Positions 17,136 through 27,339 are shown, counted from the first letter of the stretch. The stretch is 64,000 bases of DNA from Neisseriaceae bacterium JH1-16 (GCA_025989215.1 JAPDNP010000001.1:248001-312000), one strand, 5' to 3'. Notes: generated by a model from the letters alone, not told the origin. Made by a program: numbers and translations.

Positions 17136-18053
17136 TCAGGAGGTTTTGCGCGGTTTCGCGCCCAGCCCGTCGGGCGTGGACACATACAGGTAGGACAGCA
17201 CGCTCTCGGTCAGCTCCGCCGACAGGCGCACCGCTTCCTTGTTGCAGGCCATCACGGCGGCTACCAGGCCTTCGATCAGCGCCAACGCTGCTGCGTTGGA
17301 ACTGGTCAGCACCGGGTGATCGACCGGTGCATACAGGACGTAGTCGGCCATCTCGCACAAGGGAGAGGCCGGCGAGTCGGTAATGGCCACTACCTTGGCG
17401 CCGCGCTGCTTGGCGAAGCGCGCCAGTTGCACCGTATCCAGCGAATAGCGGGGCAGCGCGATGGCCAGCAACAGATCGCTCTCGCCGATTGCCGCCAGCC
17501 GATAGGCGGCATTCTCATTGCCCCCCTCCATGCTGATGGCGATCGCGTCGGCGCAGAACGGCACTAGGGTGGCGGCGGCGAGTCCTGCCAGATAGGCACT
17601 GTTGCCGAAGCCGAGCACATAGATGCGCCGCGTAGCGGCCAGGGCCGCCACCGTACTCTCGAACACCGTTTCCCGATTGGCATCGCTGGCGGCCGCCAGA
17701 TTGGCGCTCGCCGCCCTGAGTTGCTCCTGCAGGCCGAACACGCCAGATGGTCGTTGCGCCAATTCCTGCCGCAGCTTATCGACCGGCGAGACCAGTTCGT
17801 GCAGCGTTTCCAGCAGCGCGGCCTTGAGGCCGGAATAGCCGCCGTAGTCCAGTGCGCGCGCCAGGCGGTTGACCGCGGCCGGCGAAGTCTTGGTCTCGAT
17901 CGCCAGCTCCTCGATGGTGAGCGTGGCCGACTTGAGCGGGTGGCGAAGCAGGTAGTCGGCCACCTTGCCCAGTGCCGGCGCCAGGTCTGGCCGGGCCTGA
18001 GCGATGTGGCGCATTACCGGCGATTCGTACAGCGCGGGCTGATTGTTCGGCAT
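17136..18053 (-). CDS. RpiR/MurR-family transcriptional regulator with SIS domain
   Basis: 305 residues. The N-terminal HTH_6 domain contains LAPALGKVADYLLRHPLKSATLTIEELAIETKTSPAAVNRLARAL. The C-terminal SIS sugar-phosphate-isomerase domain contains RRIYVLGFGNSAYLAGLAA and ITDSPASPLCEMADYVLY. Regulators of this kind usually sense a phosphosugar. The gene is divergent from an amino-acid-type ABC binding protein (18322), with a 268-bp AT-rich spacer holding a perfect palindrome, so that gene is the obvious candidate target. Confidence 0.9.
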   Translation of the reverse strand: MPNNQPALYESPVMRHIAQARPDLAPALGKVADYLLRHPLKSATLTIEELAIETKTSPAAVNRLARALDYGGYSGLKAALLETLHELVSPVDKLRQELAQRPSGVFGLQEQLRAASANLAAASDANRETVFESTVAALAATRRIYVLGFGNSAYLAGLAAATLVPFCADAIAISMEGGNENAAYRLAAIGESDLLLAIALPRYSLDTVQLARFAKQRGAKVVAITDSPASPLCEMADYVLYAPVDHPVLTSSNAAALALIEGLVAAVMACNKEAVRLSAELTESVLSYLYVSTPDGLGAKPRKTS

Positions 18054-18147
18054 GGTGGAGGTTGATTCAGGTGGGCGAAAACTGAAAATTTATATATCAG
18101 GTGCGGTGGATTCGGCAAGCCGGCTGGGCCGGAAGGTTGAAAAACTA

Positions 18148-18166
18148 TCAAAAAATATTTTTTTGA
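18148..18166. promoter_or_regulatory. AT-rich palindrome in the divergent RpiR/ABC promoter region
   Basis: TCAAAAAA-TAT-TTTTTTGA is a perfect inverted repeat with 8-bp arms. The word TTGAAAAA occurs on both sides (18137 and 18163). Position between the regulator and its divergent neighbour suggests an operator (inference). Confidence 0.5.
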
Positions 18167-18321
18167 AAAAAAACATATCAATTTGCTTGCGCATGGAGGG
18201 GCCGGCCGGGTAAAAGTCTGTCTCAGTCGCTCCGCTAACCGGCCTGCCCGAGGCGTGAAGAAGCGGCATCCGGCCGACAGCGCTACCGCGTTGAGCTGGG
18301 CTTCCAACAAGGAGAAACGAG

Positions 18322-19101
18322 ATGAAGAAAACGCTTATCACCCTGTCCATGGCGCTGCTGGCCACGTCGATGGGCGCCGCCGCCAAAGACTGGAAAGAGG
18401 TGCGCTTCGGGGTGGACGCCAGCTATCCGCCGTTCGAGTACAAGGCGCCCGACGGCAAAGTGGTCGGCTTTGACATCGACCTGGGCAATGAGATCTGCAA
18501 GCGCATGAACGCCAAGTGCGTCTGGGTCGAGAGCTCGTTCGACGGCATGATCCCGGCGCTCAAGGCCAAGAAATTCGACGGCGTGTTGTCGTCGATGTCC
18601 AAGACCGAGAAGCGCATGAAGGAAATCAATTTCTCGGCCAAGCTGTTCCACAACCCGACCAACCTGGTCGCCAAGACCGGCAGCGGCCTGCTGCCGACCG
18701 CGGAAGCGCTCAAGGGCAAGCGTGTCGGGGTCGAGCAGGGCACCACGCAGGAGACCTATGCCAAGACGTACTGGGAACCCAAGGGCGTGACGGTGGTGGC
18801 CTATCAGAACCAGGACCTGGTCAACCAGGACCTGCTGTCCGGGCGGCTCGACGCCACCTTGCAGGACACGATGCAGGCCAAGAACGGCTTCCTGAAGAAG
18901 CCGGCTGGACATGGCTACAGCCTGGCCGGCGCCGCGATCGAAGATGAAAAGACGCTGGGGCAGGGCACGGCCGTCGGCCTGAGAAAAGATGACGCCGATC
19001 TGAAGGTTGCCATCGACAAGGCGATCGCCGCGATACTGAAGGATGGCACCTACAAGAAGATTGCGGGCAAGTACTTCGACTTCGACGTCTACGGCCACTA
19101 A
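18322..19101 (+). CDS. Periplasmic amino-acid-binding protein (ArgT/HisJ type)
   Basis: 259 residues with a signal peptide cut after ATSMGAAA. The mature protein shows the SBP_bac_3 pattern: VRFGVDASYPPFEYKAPDGKVVGFDIDLGNEICK, then the ligand-contact SSMSKTEKRMKEINFSAK and the hinge segment KGKRVGVEQGTTQETY. This is closest to basic-amino-acid (lysine/arginine/ornithine/histidine) binders. No permease or ATPase genes follow: the next gene is an aspartoacylase-family enzyme. It therefore works with transporter subunits encoded elsewhere. Expression is probably controlled by the divergent RpiR protein. Confidence 0.9.
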   Translation: MKKTLITLSMALLATSMGAAAKDWKEVRFGVDASYPPFEYKAPDGKVVGFDIDLGNEICKRMNAKCVWVESSFDGMIPALKAKKFDGVLSSMSKTEKRMKEINFSAKLFHNPTNLVAKTGSGLLPTAEALKGKRVGVEQGTTQETYAKTYWEPKGVTVVAYQNQDLVNQDLLSGRLDATLQDTMQAKNGFLKKPAGHGYSLAGAAIEDEKTLGQGTAVGLRKDDADLKVAIDKAIAAILKDGTYKKIAGKYFDFDVYGH

Positions 19102-19155
19102 GAACCGCCAACAAGACTCTTCCTTCGTTGTTGTGCTGAGTTTTGTCAGCGACGC
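19100..19155. repeat. Family-B MITE-like repeat, internally deleted copy
   Basis: Ends AGAACCGCCAACAAGACTC and GAGTTTTGTCAGCGACGCC pair imperfectly; only CGTTGTTGTGCT remains of the interior. It begins on the stop codon of the binding-protein gene and can form a simple hairpin behind it. Confidence 0.6.
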
Positions 19156-19251
19156 CAAGACGCCGCGCGGGAGGCGCTGCCTCTAGGCAGCCCCTTCCGC
19201 TGCTCGCCCATTTCCCGCAAACCGCGGCCGCTTCCGGGTAGGCATCCCGGA

Positions 19252-20403
19252 ATGGCCAAACAGACGCCGATCATGAAACGAATCGAACACCCACTATGCT
19301 CGCCCAGCCTGGGCGCGGCCCGCCAGCTGACCAGCCTGCATTTCGGCCAAGCCGGCAGCGGCGACAAGGTGTACATCCAGGCCTCGCTGCACGCCGACGA
19401 GCTGCCGGGCATGCTGGTTGCCTGGCACCTGAAGGCGGCCCTCAAGCAGTTGGAGGCGGCCGGTCATCTGCGCGGCGAAATCGTACTGGTGCCTCAGGCC
19501 AATCCGATCGGGCATGACCAGACGCTGCTCGGTCAGCAACTGGGCCGCTTTGAACTGGCTTCCGGCGAAAACTTCAACCGCTATTACCCGCAGTTGGCGC
19601 AGACCCTCTACCCGGGGCTCAAGCCCTTGCTGGGCCACGATGCCGCGCGCAACACCCGGCTCATCCGCGATGCGTTGCTGGCCGCCATCGAACAGACCCC
19701 GGGGCGGACCGAGCTGCACAGCTTGCGGCAACGGCTGATGCTGCTGGCCGTCGATGCGGACATCGTGCTCGACCTGCATTGCGATTACGACGCCGCGCTG
19801 CATGTGTATACCGGCACACCGCTGTGGGAACAATGCGAGCCGCTGGCGCGTTATCTCGGTTCCTCCGCCCAGTTCCTGTCGACCGACGCGGGAGGAGACC
19901 CGTTCGATGAAGCCTGCTGCCGTATCTGGTGGGAGTTGCAAGCGCTGGCTGAGCAGGACGGGCTGGATGCGGCCATCGAACTGGCCTGCCTGTCCGTTAC
20001 CGTCGAGCTGCGCGGGCAGGGCGATGTGAACCATGCGCTGGCCCGACAGGATGCCGAGGCGATCCTGAACTTCCTGCGTCACCGAGGCTTGGTGACCGAC
20101 CGAGCGGCATCGGAGCCGCCCGCTCTCAAGCATCCGGCCACCCCGTTGGCCGGCTCGGAGAACCTTTACGCCCCGCATGCCGGTGTCGTGGTCTTCCTGG
20201 TGGCGCCGGGTAGCCGCGTCGAGATCGGCCAGCCGGTGGCAGAGGTGATCGATCCGGTGAACGATCGGGTGAGCGTATTGGCTTCGCAATACGGCGGGGT
20301 GGTGTACGCATTGGAAAACCGTCACTACGCCAGTACCGGCATGTGGGTAGCCAAGGTCGCAACGGCGACGGCGTTCAAAACGGGATCGCTGCTGTCCGCC
20401 TAG
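19252..20403 (+). CDS. Succinylglutamate desuccinylase/aspartoacylase-family protein
   Basis: 383 residues. The M14-like zinc-carboxypeptidase fold is indicated by IQASLHADELPGM (zinc His and Glu), ANPIGHDQ, DIVLDLHCDYDAALHVYTG (second zinc His) and, late in the protein, VTVELRGQGDV with the catalytic Glu. A C-terminal barrel-like segment follows (NLYAPHAGVVVFLVAPGSRVEIGQPVAEVIDP). Enzymes of this group deacylate N-acyl amino acids. The neighbour upstream is an amino-acid-binding protein, so the pair may serve uptake and deacylation of an amino-acid derivative (inference). The start could also be the ATG at 19273. Confidence 0.85.
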   Translation: MAKQTPIMKRIEHPLCSPSLGAARQLTSLHFGQAGSGDKVYIQASLHADELPGMLVAWHLKAALKQLEAAGHLRGEIVLVPQANPIGHDQTLLGQQLGRFELASGENFNRYYPQLAQTLYPGLKPLLGHDAARNTRLIRDALLAAIEQTPGRTELHSLRQRLMLLAVDADIVLDLHCDYDAALHVYTGTPLWEQCEPLARYLGSSAQFLSTDAGGDPFDEACCRIWWELQALAEQDGLDAAIELACLSVTVELRGQGDVNHALARQDAEAILNFLRHRGLVTDRAASEPPALKHPATPLAGSENLYAPHAGVVVFLVAPGSRVEIGQPVAEVIDPVNDRVSVLASQYGGVVYALENRHYASTGMWVAKVATATAFKTGSLLSA

Positions 20404-20416
20404 GTTGTCTCAGCTT

Positions 20417-20530
20417 AGAGCCGCTAACAGAACCCAGCGCAGCGGTCTCGGCTAGGCGGGTTGCCGCAGACAGTACAAGTAGCACGGCAAGGCAGCGCAA
20501 CAACGCCGGGAGGGTTTCGTTAGCGGCTCT
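20417..20530. repeat. Family-B MITE-like repeat, full copy
   Basis: Ends AGAGCCGCTAACAGAACCC and GGGTTTCGTTAGCGGCTCT are near-perfect inverted repeats of 19 bp. The interior AGACAGTACAAGTAGCACGG, CAGCGCAACAACGCCGGG is the reverse of the copy at 53967-54080. Confidence 0.85.
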
Positions 20531-20789
20531 TAATTAAGAGCGAGGCAACTCGCCCGCGAGGGACGGCGAGCGGGGCTGCGCGTTGAAACACCATCCCGCT
20601 TCGGCCAACCCTGCCCGGTTCGGCTTGGTCGAATCCCGGCCCGTCGTCATGGGGGCTGCGGTAACCGTCATGCCTCTCGCGTTACAGAATATCGGAATGA
20701 GTCAGGCCGACCCCCGTGTTGTCGTGTGTGGTGGCTTGCTGAGCAAGGCGCAGTTCAAGGGCGGACTGGACTGCCCCTGAACCGTCGGC

Positions 20790-20937
20790 ACTCCCAACCC
20801 TCACGTCGAGGCTCGTCCAAAGCCCTGTGGGGTTGACGCCATCCAGGCCGCGGGTGTAGCTGCAAAGGGCCTCGATGTAGTCGAACCCATCGGAATGGAC
20901 CAGGTCGCGGGTCTTGTAGATGCGTTGCTAGCGTCTG
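20790..20937 (-). pseudogene. IS3-family transposase relic (OrfB C-terminus)
   Basis: On the minus strand one frame reads RIYKTRDLVHSDGFDYIEAL followed by CSYTRGLDGVNP. This matches the end of IS3-group transposases, where RIYKTRDxARxDVFDYIExF is followed by YN-x-x-RRHSxLGGxSP. The catalytic part is missing, the frame has no start, and the last block has drifted, so it is a dead fragment. No terminal inverted repeats were found. It marks the downstream border of the copper-efflux operon and suggests past mobility there. Confidence 0.7.
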
Positions 20938-21006
20938 CTTTAAGCACAAAGCAGACGCCTATACCACCTATTTAGGGCACCCATTCGTCCCTAATCATTC
21001 GCCCGT

Positions 21007-24000
21007 TCAGAACGCATCAGGCCAGCGCCTACGCATCAGCCGGTACGCCGCCGGGATCACGAATAGCGATAGCAGCGGCGCGGTGATCATCCCGCCGACC
21101 ATCGGCGCCGCGATCCGGCTCATTACCTCCGAGCCGGTGCCTGAGCCGAGCACGATCGGGACGAGGCCAGCCAGGATCACCGCCACCGTCATCGCCTTCG
21201 GCCGCACCCGCTGCACCGCGCCTTCGCGAATCGCGTCGTCCAGTTGCTCTGCGTCGAGTCGGCCGAAACGGTCGTAGCGCTCGGCCGCCGCCTGTTTCAG
21301 ATACAGCAGCATCACTACGCCGAACTCGGCCGACACCCCGGCCAGCGCGATAAAGCCGACGCCAGCCGCGACCGACAGGTTGTAGCCGGCGAAATACAGG
21401 AACCAGATGCCGCCAACCAGCGCGAACGGCAAGGTGGCCATGATCAGCACCGCCTCGTCGAGCCGGTCGAACGTCAGGTAGAGCAGCACGAAGATGATCA
21501 GCAAGGTCGCCGGTACCACCAGCTTGAGCTTCTGCGTCGCGCGCTCCAGGTACTCGAATTGCCCCGAGTACGCGATGCTCATCCCCGGGTCGACCTTGAC
21601 CTGTTTGGCAACGGCGTCCCGAAGGTCAGCGACCACCGACGCGAGATCCCGGTCGCGCACGTCCACGTACACCCAGCCGGACAGCCGCGCGTTCTCGGTC
21701 TTCAGCATCGGCGGTCCGTCACTGATGCCGATCTTCGCCACCGTGCCGAGCGTGATCTGCTGCCCCGCCGGCGTTAGCACTGGCAGATTGCGCAGGTTCT
21801 CCAGCGAATCGCGGATTTCGCGCGGGTAGCGGACATTGATCGGGTAACGGGCCAGGCCTTCCACCGTCTCGCCGATGTTCTCGCCGCCGATCGCCGACGA
21901 CACGATGCTCTGTACGTCAGCGATGTTCAGCCCGTAGCGAGCGGCTGAGGTCCTGTCGATGTTGACGTCGATGTAGCGTCCACCGCTCAGCCGTTCGGAC
22001 AGCGCCGAACTGACCCCGGGCACGGTCTTCGCGACCTTCTCGATCTCCTGGCCGACTCGATCGATCGCCGCCAGATCGGTGCCGGCGATCTTCACGCCGA
22101 TCGGGCTCTTGATGCCGGTCGCCAGCATGTCGATGCGGTTGCGGATCGGCGGCACCCAAATATTGGTCAGCCCCGGCACCTTCACTACCCGGTCGAGTTC
22201 GTCGACCAGCTTCGCCGGCGTCATGCCCGGCCGCCACTGTTCGCGTGGTTTAAACTGGATCGTCGTCTCGAACATCTCCAGCGGCGCCGGGTCGGTCGCT
22301 GTCTCGGCCCGGCCCGCCTTGCCGAACACGCTCGCCACCTCCGGCACGCTCTTGATCAGCCGGTCGGTCTGCTGCAGCAGCTGCGTCGCCTTGGCCGCCG
22401 ACAGGCCCGGCAGCGCCGACGGCATATAGAGCAGGTCGCCCTCGTCGAGCGGCGGCATGAACTCGCCGCCGATGTGGGTGGCCGGCCAGATCGTCGTCAG
22501 CAGCGCCAGGCCGGCGATCACCAGCGTGGCCTTGGGATGGTGGAGGACCTTTTCCAGCAGCGGCCGATAGCCGCGGATCAGCACCCGGCTGAGTGGGTTG
22601 CGCGCCTCGTCCGGAATCCGACCGCGTATCCAGTAGCCCATCAGCACCGGGATCAGCGTCACCGATAGCGCCGCGGCCGCCGCCATCGCGTAGGTCTTGG
22701 TGAACGCTAGGGGGCCGAACAGCCGGCCCTCCTGAGATTCGAGCGTGAACACCGGGATGAACGACAGCGTGATCACCAGCAGGCTGAAGAACAGCGCCGG
22801 CCCGACTTCTTCGGCCGCCTCGGTGATGACGCGCCAGCGCGTGTGGTTGTCGATTACCGAGTCCGGATGTTCGTGCTGCCACGCCTCGATATGCTTGTGC
22901 GCGTTCTCGATCATCACCACTGCCGCGTCGACCATCGCGCCGACCGCGATGGCGATGCCGCCCAGCGACATGATGTTGGCGTTGACGCCCTGATAGCGCA
23001 TCACGATGAACGCCATCAGCACGCCGAGCGGCAGCGAGATGATCGCCACCAGCGCCGAGCGCAGGTGCCACAGGAACACCGCGCACACCACGGCGACCAC
23101 GATGAACTCCTCGATCAGCTTGTCCTTCAAGTTGTCGATCGCGCGGTCGATCAGCTGGCTGCGGTCGTAGGTCGGCACGATCTCGACGCCGGCAGGTAGG
23201 CTCTTCTTCAGTTCGGCCAACTTGGCCTTCACCGCCGCGATGGTTTCCCGAGCGTTCTTGCCCGAGCGCAGGATCACCACGCCGCCGGCCGTTTCGCCCT
23301 GGCCGTTCAGTTCGGCGATGCCGCGGCGCATTTCCGGGCCGAGCTGGACGGTCGCCACATCGCCGAGCGTCACCGGGACACCGCTGCCAGTCACGTTGAG
23401 CGGGATCGCCTGGAAATCCTCCAGCGTCTTCAGATAGCCCGACGCGCGCACCATGTACTCGGTCTCGGCCAACTCCAGCACCGAGCCGCCGGTCTCCAGG
23501 TTGGCCTTCTTGATCGCGTCGATCACCTTGTCCTGCGGGATGCGGTACGCAGCCAGCTTCGCCGGGTCGAGCACCACTTGGTACTGCTTGACCATGCCGC
23601 CGACCGACGCGACCTCGGCGACGCCGGGCAAGCTCTTCAACTCGAAGCGCAGGAACCAGTCCTGCAGGCTGCGCAGCTGGGCGAGGTCGTGCCGGCCGGT
23701 CCTGTCGATCAGCGCGTACTCGTAGATCCAGCCGACCCCGGTGGCGTCCGGCCCGAGCGCGGTCTTGGCGCTCGCCGGCAGCCGTCCCTGCACTTGGTTC
23801 AGGTATTCGAGCACGCGGGAGCGGGCCCAATACAGATCGGTGCCGTCTTCGAACAGCACGTAGACGAACGAATCGCCGAAGAACGAGTAGCCGCGCACCG
23901 TCTTCGCGCCGGGCACCGACAGCATCGTGGTCGCTAGCGGATAGGTCACCTGGTTCTCGACGATCTGCGGCGCCTGCCCCGGGTAGCTGGTGCGGATGAT

Positions 24001-24141
24001 CACCTGTACGTCGGACAGGTCGGGCAACGCATCGACCGGCGTGGTCTTGACCGCCCAGACGCCCCAGGCGACGACGAACAGCGTTGCGAGCAGTACCAGC
24101 AGTCGGTTGTTCACCGACCAGCGAATCAGCCGGGCGATCAT
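21007..24141 (-). CDS. cusA: CusA/CzcA-type heavy-metal RND efflux pump
   Basis: 1044 residues, typical HME-RND length. The first membrane helix is at about residues 14-32, followed by the family-specific [23 protein letters not shown]. Periplasmic porter domains flank helices 2-6, including [44 protein letters not shown], the helix-4 proton-relay region with Asp and Glu. The methionine-rich features suit Cu(I)/Ag(I). It sits last in the minus-strand order small protein-cusC-cusB-cusA and overlaps cusB by four bases. The trimer in the inner membrane would export metal from periplasm through CusB and the outer-membrane channel. Confidence 0.95.
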   Translation of the reverse strand: MIARLIRWSVNNRLLVLLATLFVVAWGVWAVKTTPVDALPDLSDVQVIIRTSYPGQAPQIVENQVTYPLATTMLSVPGAKTVRGYSFFGDSFVYVLFEDGTDLYWARSRVLEYLNQVQGRLPASAKTALGPDATGVGWIYEYALIDRTGRHDLAQLRSLQDWFLRFELKSLPGVAEVASVGGMVKQYQVVLDPAKLAAYRIPQDKVIDAIKKANLETGGSVLELAETEYMVRASGYLKTLEDFQAIPLNVTGSGVPVTLGDVATVQLGPEMRRGIAELNGQGETAGGVVILRSGKNARETIAAVKAKLAELKKSLPAGVEIVPTYDRSQLIDRAIDNLKDKLIEEFIVVAVVCAVFLWHLRSALVAIISLPLGVLMAFIVMRYQGVNANIMSLGGIAIAVGAMVDAAVVMIENAHKHIEAWQHEHPDSVIDNHTRWRVITEAAEEVGPALFFSLLVITLSFIPVFTLESQEGRLFGPLAFTKTYAMAAAAALSVTLIPVLMGYWIRGRIPDEARNPLSRVLIRGYRPLLEKVLHHPKATLVIAGLALLTTIWPATHIGGEFMPPLDEGDLLYMPSALPGLSAAKATQLLQQTDRLIKSVPEVASVFGKAGRAETATDPAPLEMFETTIQFKPREQWRPGMTPAKLVDELDRVVKVPGLTNIWVPPIRNRIDMLATGIKSPIGVKIAGTDLAAIDRVGQEIEKVAKTVPGVSSALSERLSGGRYIDVNIDRTSAARYGLNIADVQSIVSSAIGGENIGETVEGLARYPINVRYPREIRDSLENLRNLPVLTPAGQQITLGTVAKIGISDGPPMLKTENARLSGWVYVDVRDRDLASVVADLRDAVAKQVKVDPGMSIAYSGQFEYLERATQKLKLVVPATLLIIFVLLYLTFDRLDEAVLIMATLPFALVGGIWFLYFAGYNLSVAAGVGFIALAGVSAEFGVVMLLYLKQAAAERYDRFGRLDAEQLDDAIREGAVQRVRPKAMTVAVILAGLVPIVLGSGTGSEVMSRIAAPMVGGMITAPLLSLFVIPAAYRLMRRRWPDAF

Positions 24142-25643
24142 GACGCACCCCCGGCCTTGTGCAGCTGCTGGATGACGAAGTCGCCGCCGTTCTGGCTAAA
24201 GCCGAACGCCACTGCGTCGCCAGGCTTGAGCCCCTTGGCCAGTTCAGACTTCGCCAGCTTGAACGTCATCGTCATCGCACCCCAGCCCATGGAGGCAATC
24301 GGCCCATGTGACAGGGTGATGGCTTGGCCATCGATCTTTTCGACCTTGCCGGTTCCTTGATGGAGCTGGGTTGCTGGTGAGGTCGAGCTCGCCGTCGGCT
24401 TGGCGCCTGACACCGATGTCGGCGATTCCAATTGCTGGAGCACGCCACGTAGCGATGCCTCGGAGTCGATCAGGAACTGGCCGGACGCGACCACCTGTTC
24501 GCCTTCGGTCAGGCCATCGACGATCGCGGTCTTGCCACCGGCCTCGGCGCCAACCTTCACTTCCACTGGCTTGAAATGGCCAGTACCGGTCGACGTGATG
24601 ACCAGCGTTCGTGTGCCGGTCCGGATCAGCGCCTCGCTCGGCACCAGCAGCGTCGGCCGTGTGGAGCCGGCCGCCAACCGGATCTGCGCGAACATGCCCG
24701 GCTTCAGCGTGCCGTCGCGGTTCGTCAGCTCGATGCGCACCCGCAGCGTGCGACTGTTCACGTCCGCCTCAGGCAGGATCGCGATGACCTTGCCGCTTCG
24801 CGGTTTGTCGGGAAACGCTGCCAGGCTCACTTGCGCCACCTGGCCGACGCGGATCGCGCCGGTCTGCGCTTCCGGCACCGCGGCCTCGAGCCAGACGCTA
24901 GACAGGCCGTTGAGCTTCGCGACGGTCATGCCGGCGGCCAGCGTCATGCCGGCTCGCACCCCCAGCTCCTGGATGACGCCGGCGATCGGCGCAGTCAGCG
25001 TGGTGGTGGTGCTGACGCGGCCGGAGCGCTCGACTCGTGTGATCAGCTCATCCGGCATGCCGAGCAACTTGAGGCGCTGCCGAGTCGCTGCGATCAATGC
25101 TTGGTCGCCGGTGCCGCGCACCGCCAGCAGCTCTTCTTGTGCCCCTGCCCAGTCCGGTACCAGCACGTCGGCGAGCGGTGCCCCCTTGGCAATCACGTCG
25201 CCTGGCGCCAGCGCATACACCCGCTGCACGAAGCCGGCTGCACGCGTCTGCACCACCGCGACATCGCGATCGTTGAACTGCACGGTGGCGGCGGCCGACA
25301 CCGCATTGCCCAGCACGCCGCGCTCCACCTTGGCGAGCCGCACACCGAGGTTCTGAGTCACGCTCGGGTCAATCGCGATTGAGGAGCTGTCACCACCTTT
25401 CTCGGCGTATTTCGGCACCAGCTGCATGTCCATGAACGGTGACTTGCCCGGCTTATCGAAGTGCTGGTTCGGCACCATGGGGTCGTACCAGTACAGCACT
25501 TTGCCCTGTGGCTTTTGGGCACGGGCGGCCGGTGCGACCGAGGCGGTCGATGCTTGCGATTGTTGGTGTCCTGCCCAGTAACCGGCGCCGGCGCTGCCAG
25601 CTGCAACGGCTGCGACAAGCAGGACGATGTTGGTCTTCTTCAT
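24138..25643 (-). CDS. cusB: CusB-type RND adaptor with fused CusF-like metallochaperone domain
   Basis: 501 residues. After an N-terminal anchor helix ([20 protein letters not shown]) comes a heavy-metal-binding domain, [20 protein letters not shown] with a Met-rich MDMQLVPKY end. The periplasmic adaptor barrel, lipoyl and hairpin domains follow (residues about 95-400). The last ~75 residues are a CusF-like beta barrel: [20 protein letters not shown] carries the His, Trp and two Met copper ligands of CusF in the right order. The adaptor links CusA to the outer-membrane protein, and the fused domain should deliver Cu(I)/Ag(I). The start overlaps the stop of the cusC-type gene. Confidence 0.93.
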   Translation of the reverse strand: MKKTNIVLLVAAVAAGSAGAGYWAGHQQSQASTASVAPAARAQKPQGKVLYWYDPMVPNQHFDKPGKSPFMDMQLVPKYAEKGGDSSSIAIDPSVTQNLGVRLAKVERGVLGNAVSAAATVQFNDRDVAVVQTRAAGFVQRVYALAPGDVIAKGAPLADVLVPDWAGAQEELLAVRGTGDQALIAATRQRLKLLGMPDELITRVERSGRVSTTTTLTAPIAGVIQELGVRAGMTLAAGMTVAKLNGLSSVWLEAAVPEAQTGAIRVGQVAQVSLAAFPDKPRSGKVIAILPEADVNSRTLRVRIELTNRDGTLKPGMFAQIRLAAGSTRPTLLVPSEALIRTGTRTLVITSTGTGHFKPVEVKVGAEAGGKTAIVDGLTEGEQVVASGQFLIDSEASLRGVLQQLESPTSVSGAKPTASSTSPATQLHQGTGKVEKIDGQAITLSHGPIASMGWGAMTMTFKLAKSELAKGLKPGDAVAFGFSQNGGDFVIQQLHKAGGAS

Positions 25644-26884
25644 TGCGCGCCCGCCCCATAAGCGAAGTAGAGTTTTGCCGTCACGGCGGCGGCTTGGTTC
25701 TGCAGGTCAATGGCCTTCAGCTCTTCGTCGAGCCGGTCCCGCCGCGCCGACAGCACCGACGCGAGCGATGCCTTGCCGGCGCGGTAGCTGGCCGTCTGCA
25801 GCGCGACGCGCTGTTCGGCCAACGGCAGTTGCTGCTCTCGGATTCGCTGCAGTTGCCGATCGAGCATGTCCCGCTCTGCCAGGTCATTTTCCTGCTCGGC
25901 GGCGTGGTCGCGGCGCATCGCCTCACGCTCGGCCTCGACGCGGTTCAGTTGCTCCGCCTTGGCCGCGATCATCGGGTCCTGACGGGTTTCGCCGAAAAGC
26001 GGCAGGCCGACCGTGACCTGGAGCGACACCATGTTGCCGAACTGGGCGCCGCGTTTCTGGTAGTCGAGCTCGATGCCCCAGTCCGGATTCTTTTCGGCCT
26101 GGGCCGCATGCAGATCCGCCTCGGCGACGCCTTGCTGGGCCGAGAACGCTTGCAGTTCCGGATGGGTATGCAAGTGGTTGCGTAGTAGGCCGGCATCCAA
26201 TGGCATGGTGGGCGCGTCTCCGGCGAGGGAACTGTCCGCCTCGGCCCCGACGGACTGGCGCAGGCTGGCGGTGGCCTTAGCGATGTCGCGGCGCAGCTCG
26301 TCGCGGCGGTCTTCCAGTCGGGCTCCTTCCTGCTTCTGCTGGATGGCGTCGACCGCTTCGCTGCGGCCGGAGGCGACCTGCGCGCGGATGGCGCCGGTGA
26401 GCGTGATGTTCTCCCGGGCAAGCTGGTCGAACACGCTCAATTTGCGCTCAAGGTAGAAGCGGTTCAGCCAGGCCTGGGCGGCGGCGACGCGAACCTTCAG
26501 CCGCACGACCCGGCGCTGCGCCTCGGCATTGGTCACGTTGGCCGAAGCCAGCTCGGTCTGTGCCTGGCGTTTGGCCGAGCTGGGGATGTCCTGCATCACG
26601 CCGACCTTCTGCATCGTCATGAAGTCGCCTTCCAGGCTGCCCTTCATCGGGCCGGAGACCGGGTAGTTGTCGACGCCGAAGACCAGCTTCGGGTCGGGTA
26701 GGCGGCCGGCGGCTACCGTTTCGTGTTGGGCCGCATTGATAGTCGCGATGTTGGCCTGTAATAGCGGTGATTGGCGTTCGGCCAAGTCGAGGGCACGTCC
26801 GAACGTCAATACATCGGCGTGTACGAAGGGAGCCAGCCCTGCCAGCAATAGCGGCAGCGGCAAGCGCTTCCATAGGGGAATCAT
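25640..26884 (-). CDS. TolC-family outer-membrane efflux protein (CusC/CzcC type)
   Basis: 414 residues with a signal peptide (LPLPLLLAGLAPFVHA). The two OEP repeats are long alpha-helical coiled coils rich in Ala, Gln and Glu: LASANVTNAEAQRRVVRLKVRVAAAQAWLNRF in the first half and QLNRVEAEREAMRRDHAAEQENDLAERDML in the second. Strand segments such as PDWGIELDYQKRG build the barrel. It forms the outer-membrane duct of the copper/silver pump. Gene order and 4-bp overlap with the adaptor gene show one operon. The exact subtype (CusC or CzcC) is uncertain. Confidence 0.9.
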   Translation of the reverse strand: MIPLWKRLPLPLLLAGLAPFVHADVLTFGRALDLAERQSPLLQANIATINAAQHETVAAGRLPDPKLVFGVDNYPVSGPMKGSLEGDFMTMQKVGVMQDIPSSAKRQAQTELASANVTNAEAQRRVVRLKVRVAAAQAWLNRFYLERKLSVFDQLARENITLTGAIRAQVASGRSEAVDAIQQKQEGARLEDRRDELRRDIAKATASLRQSVGAEADSSLAGDAPTMPLDAGLLRNHLHTHPELQAFSAQQGVAEADLHAAQAEKNPDWGIELDYQKRGAQFGNMVSLQVTVGLPLFGETRQDPMIAAKAEQLNRVEAEREAMRRDHAAEQENDLAERDMLDRQLQRIREQQLPLAEQRVALQTASYRAGKASLASVLSARRDRLDEELKAIDLQNQAAAVTAKLYFAYGAGAQ

Positions 26885-26967
26885 GCTCTAACTCCATTGA
26901 ACCTCCTCGTGCCACGCACGAGGACAAGCCGTCGGAATGCGACGGGGGTAGTTGCTGCTATTGGGAG

Positions 26968-27339
26968 TTAGAGCGAGGGAGGGGGTCGCCACACCCCATT
27001 CGGGGAGTGGGAAATCACTACCTGGTCGGCCGACATCAGCACCGTTTGGGAGAACGGCTGCGGCGTCGATAGCGACGGTACCGCGGCTGGATGGTAGACC
27101 CCGCCGACTTTGCATTCGGCACCGATCTTGCAATCCATCTGGCCCTTGGTCTTGCCGGAGGCGTCTTGCTGCTGCGTGCAGCCTTCCATCTTCGGCATCG
27201 GCGCCGACAGCGCCGGGCCGTTACTCGTCATCGAGCTGTCCATCATCAGGCATCCACCGGTCGTGCCGGTAGCCGCCAGCCCGACCAGGGGCAGCGACAG
27301 GGACAGCACGAAGAGGAGAAATAGCCGGACCAATCTCAT
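26968..27339 (-). CDS. Small exported Cys/Met-rich protein heading the metal-efflux operon
   Basis: 123 residues with a signal peptide (MRLVRLFLLFVLSLSLPLVGLA). The mature part holds four cysteines in spaced pairs (GGCLMMDSSM, MEGCTQQQ, MDCKIGAECKVGG) and several methionines, a pattern suited to Cu(I)/Ag(I) or Zn binding. Small proteins of this kind precede czc/cus operons in many betaproteobacteria, by analogy to CzcI or CopK. Start 27339 is chosen because the signal peptide begins there. The gap to the next gene is 83 bp. Confidence 0.72.
   Translation of the reverse strand: MRLVRLFLLFVLSLSLPLVGLAATGTTGGCLMMDSSMTSNGPALSAPMPKMEGCTQQQDASGKTKGQMDCKIGAECKVGGVYHPAAVPSLSTPQPFSQTVLMSADQVVISHSPNGVWRPPPSL

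Noticed and set aside
20415-20532. Family-B repeat as an integron attC site or CRISPR repeat
   Set aside because: Copies are dispersed singly, have long inverted ends and no spacers or integrase core sites.
22250-24148. 632-codon alternative frame within cusA
   Set aside because: Arg/Gly/Asp-rich shadow of the well-conserved RND pump frame.
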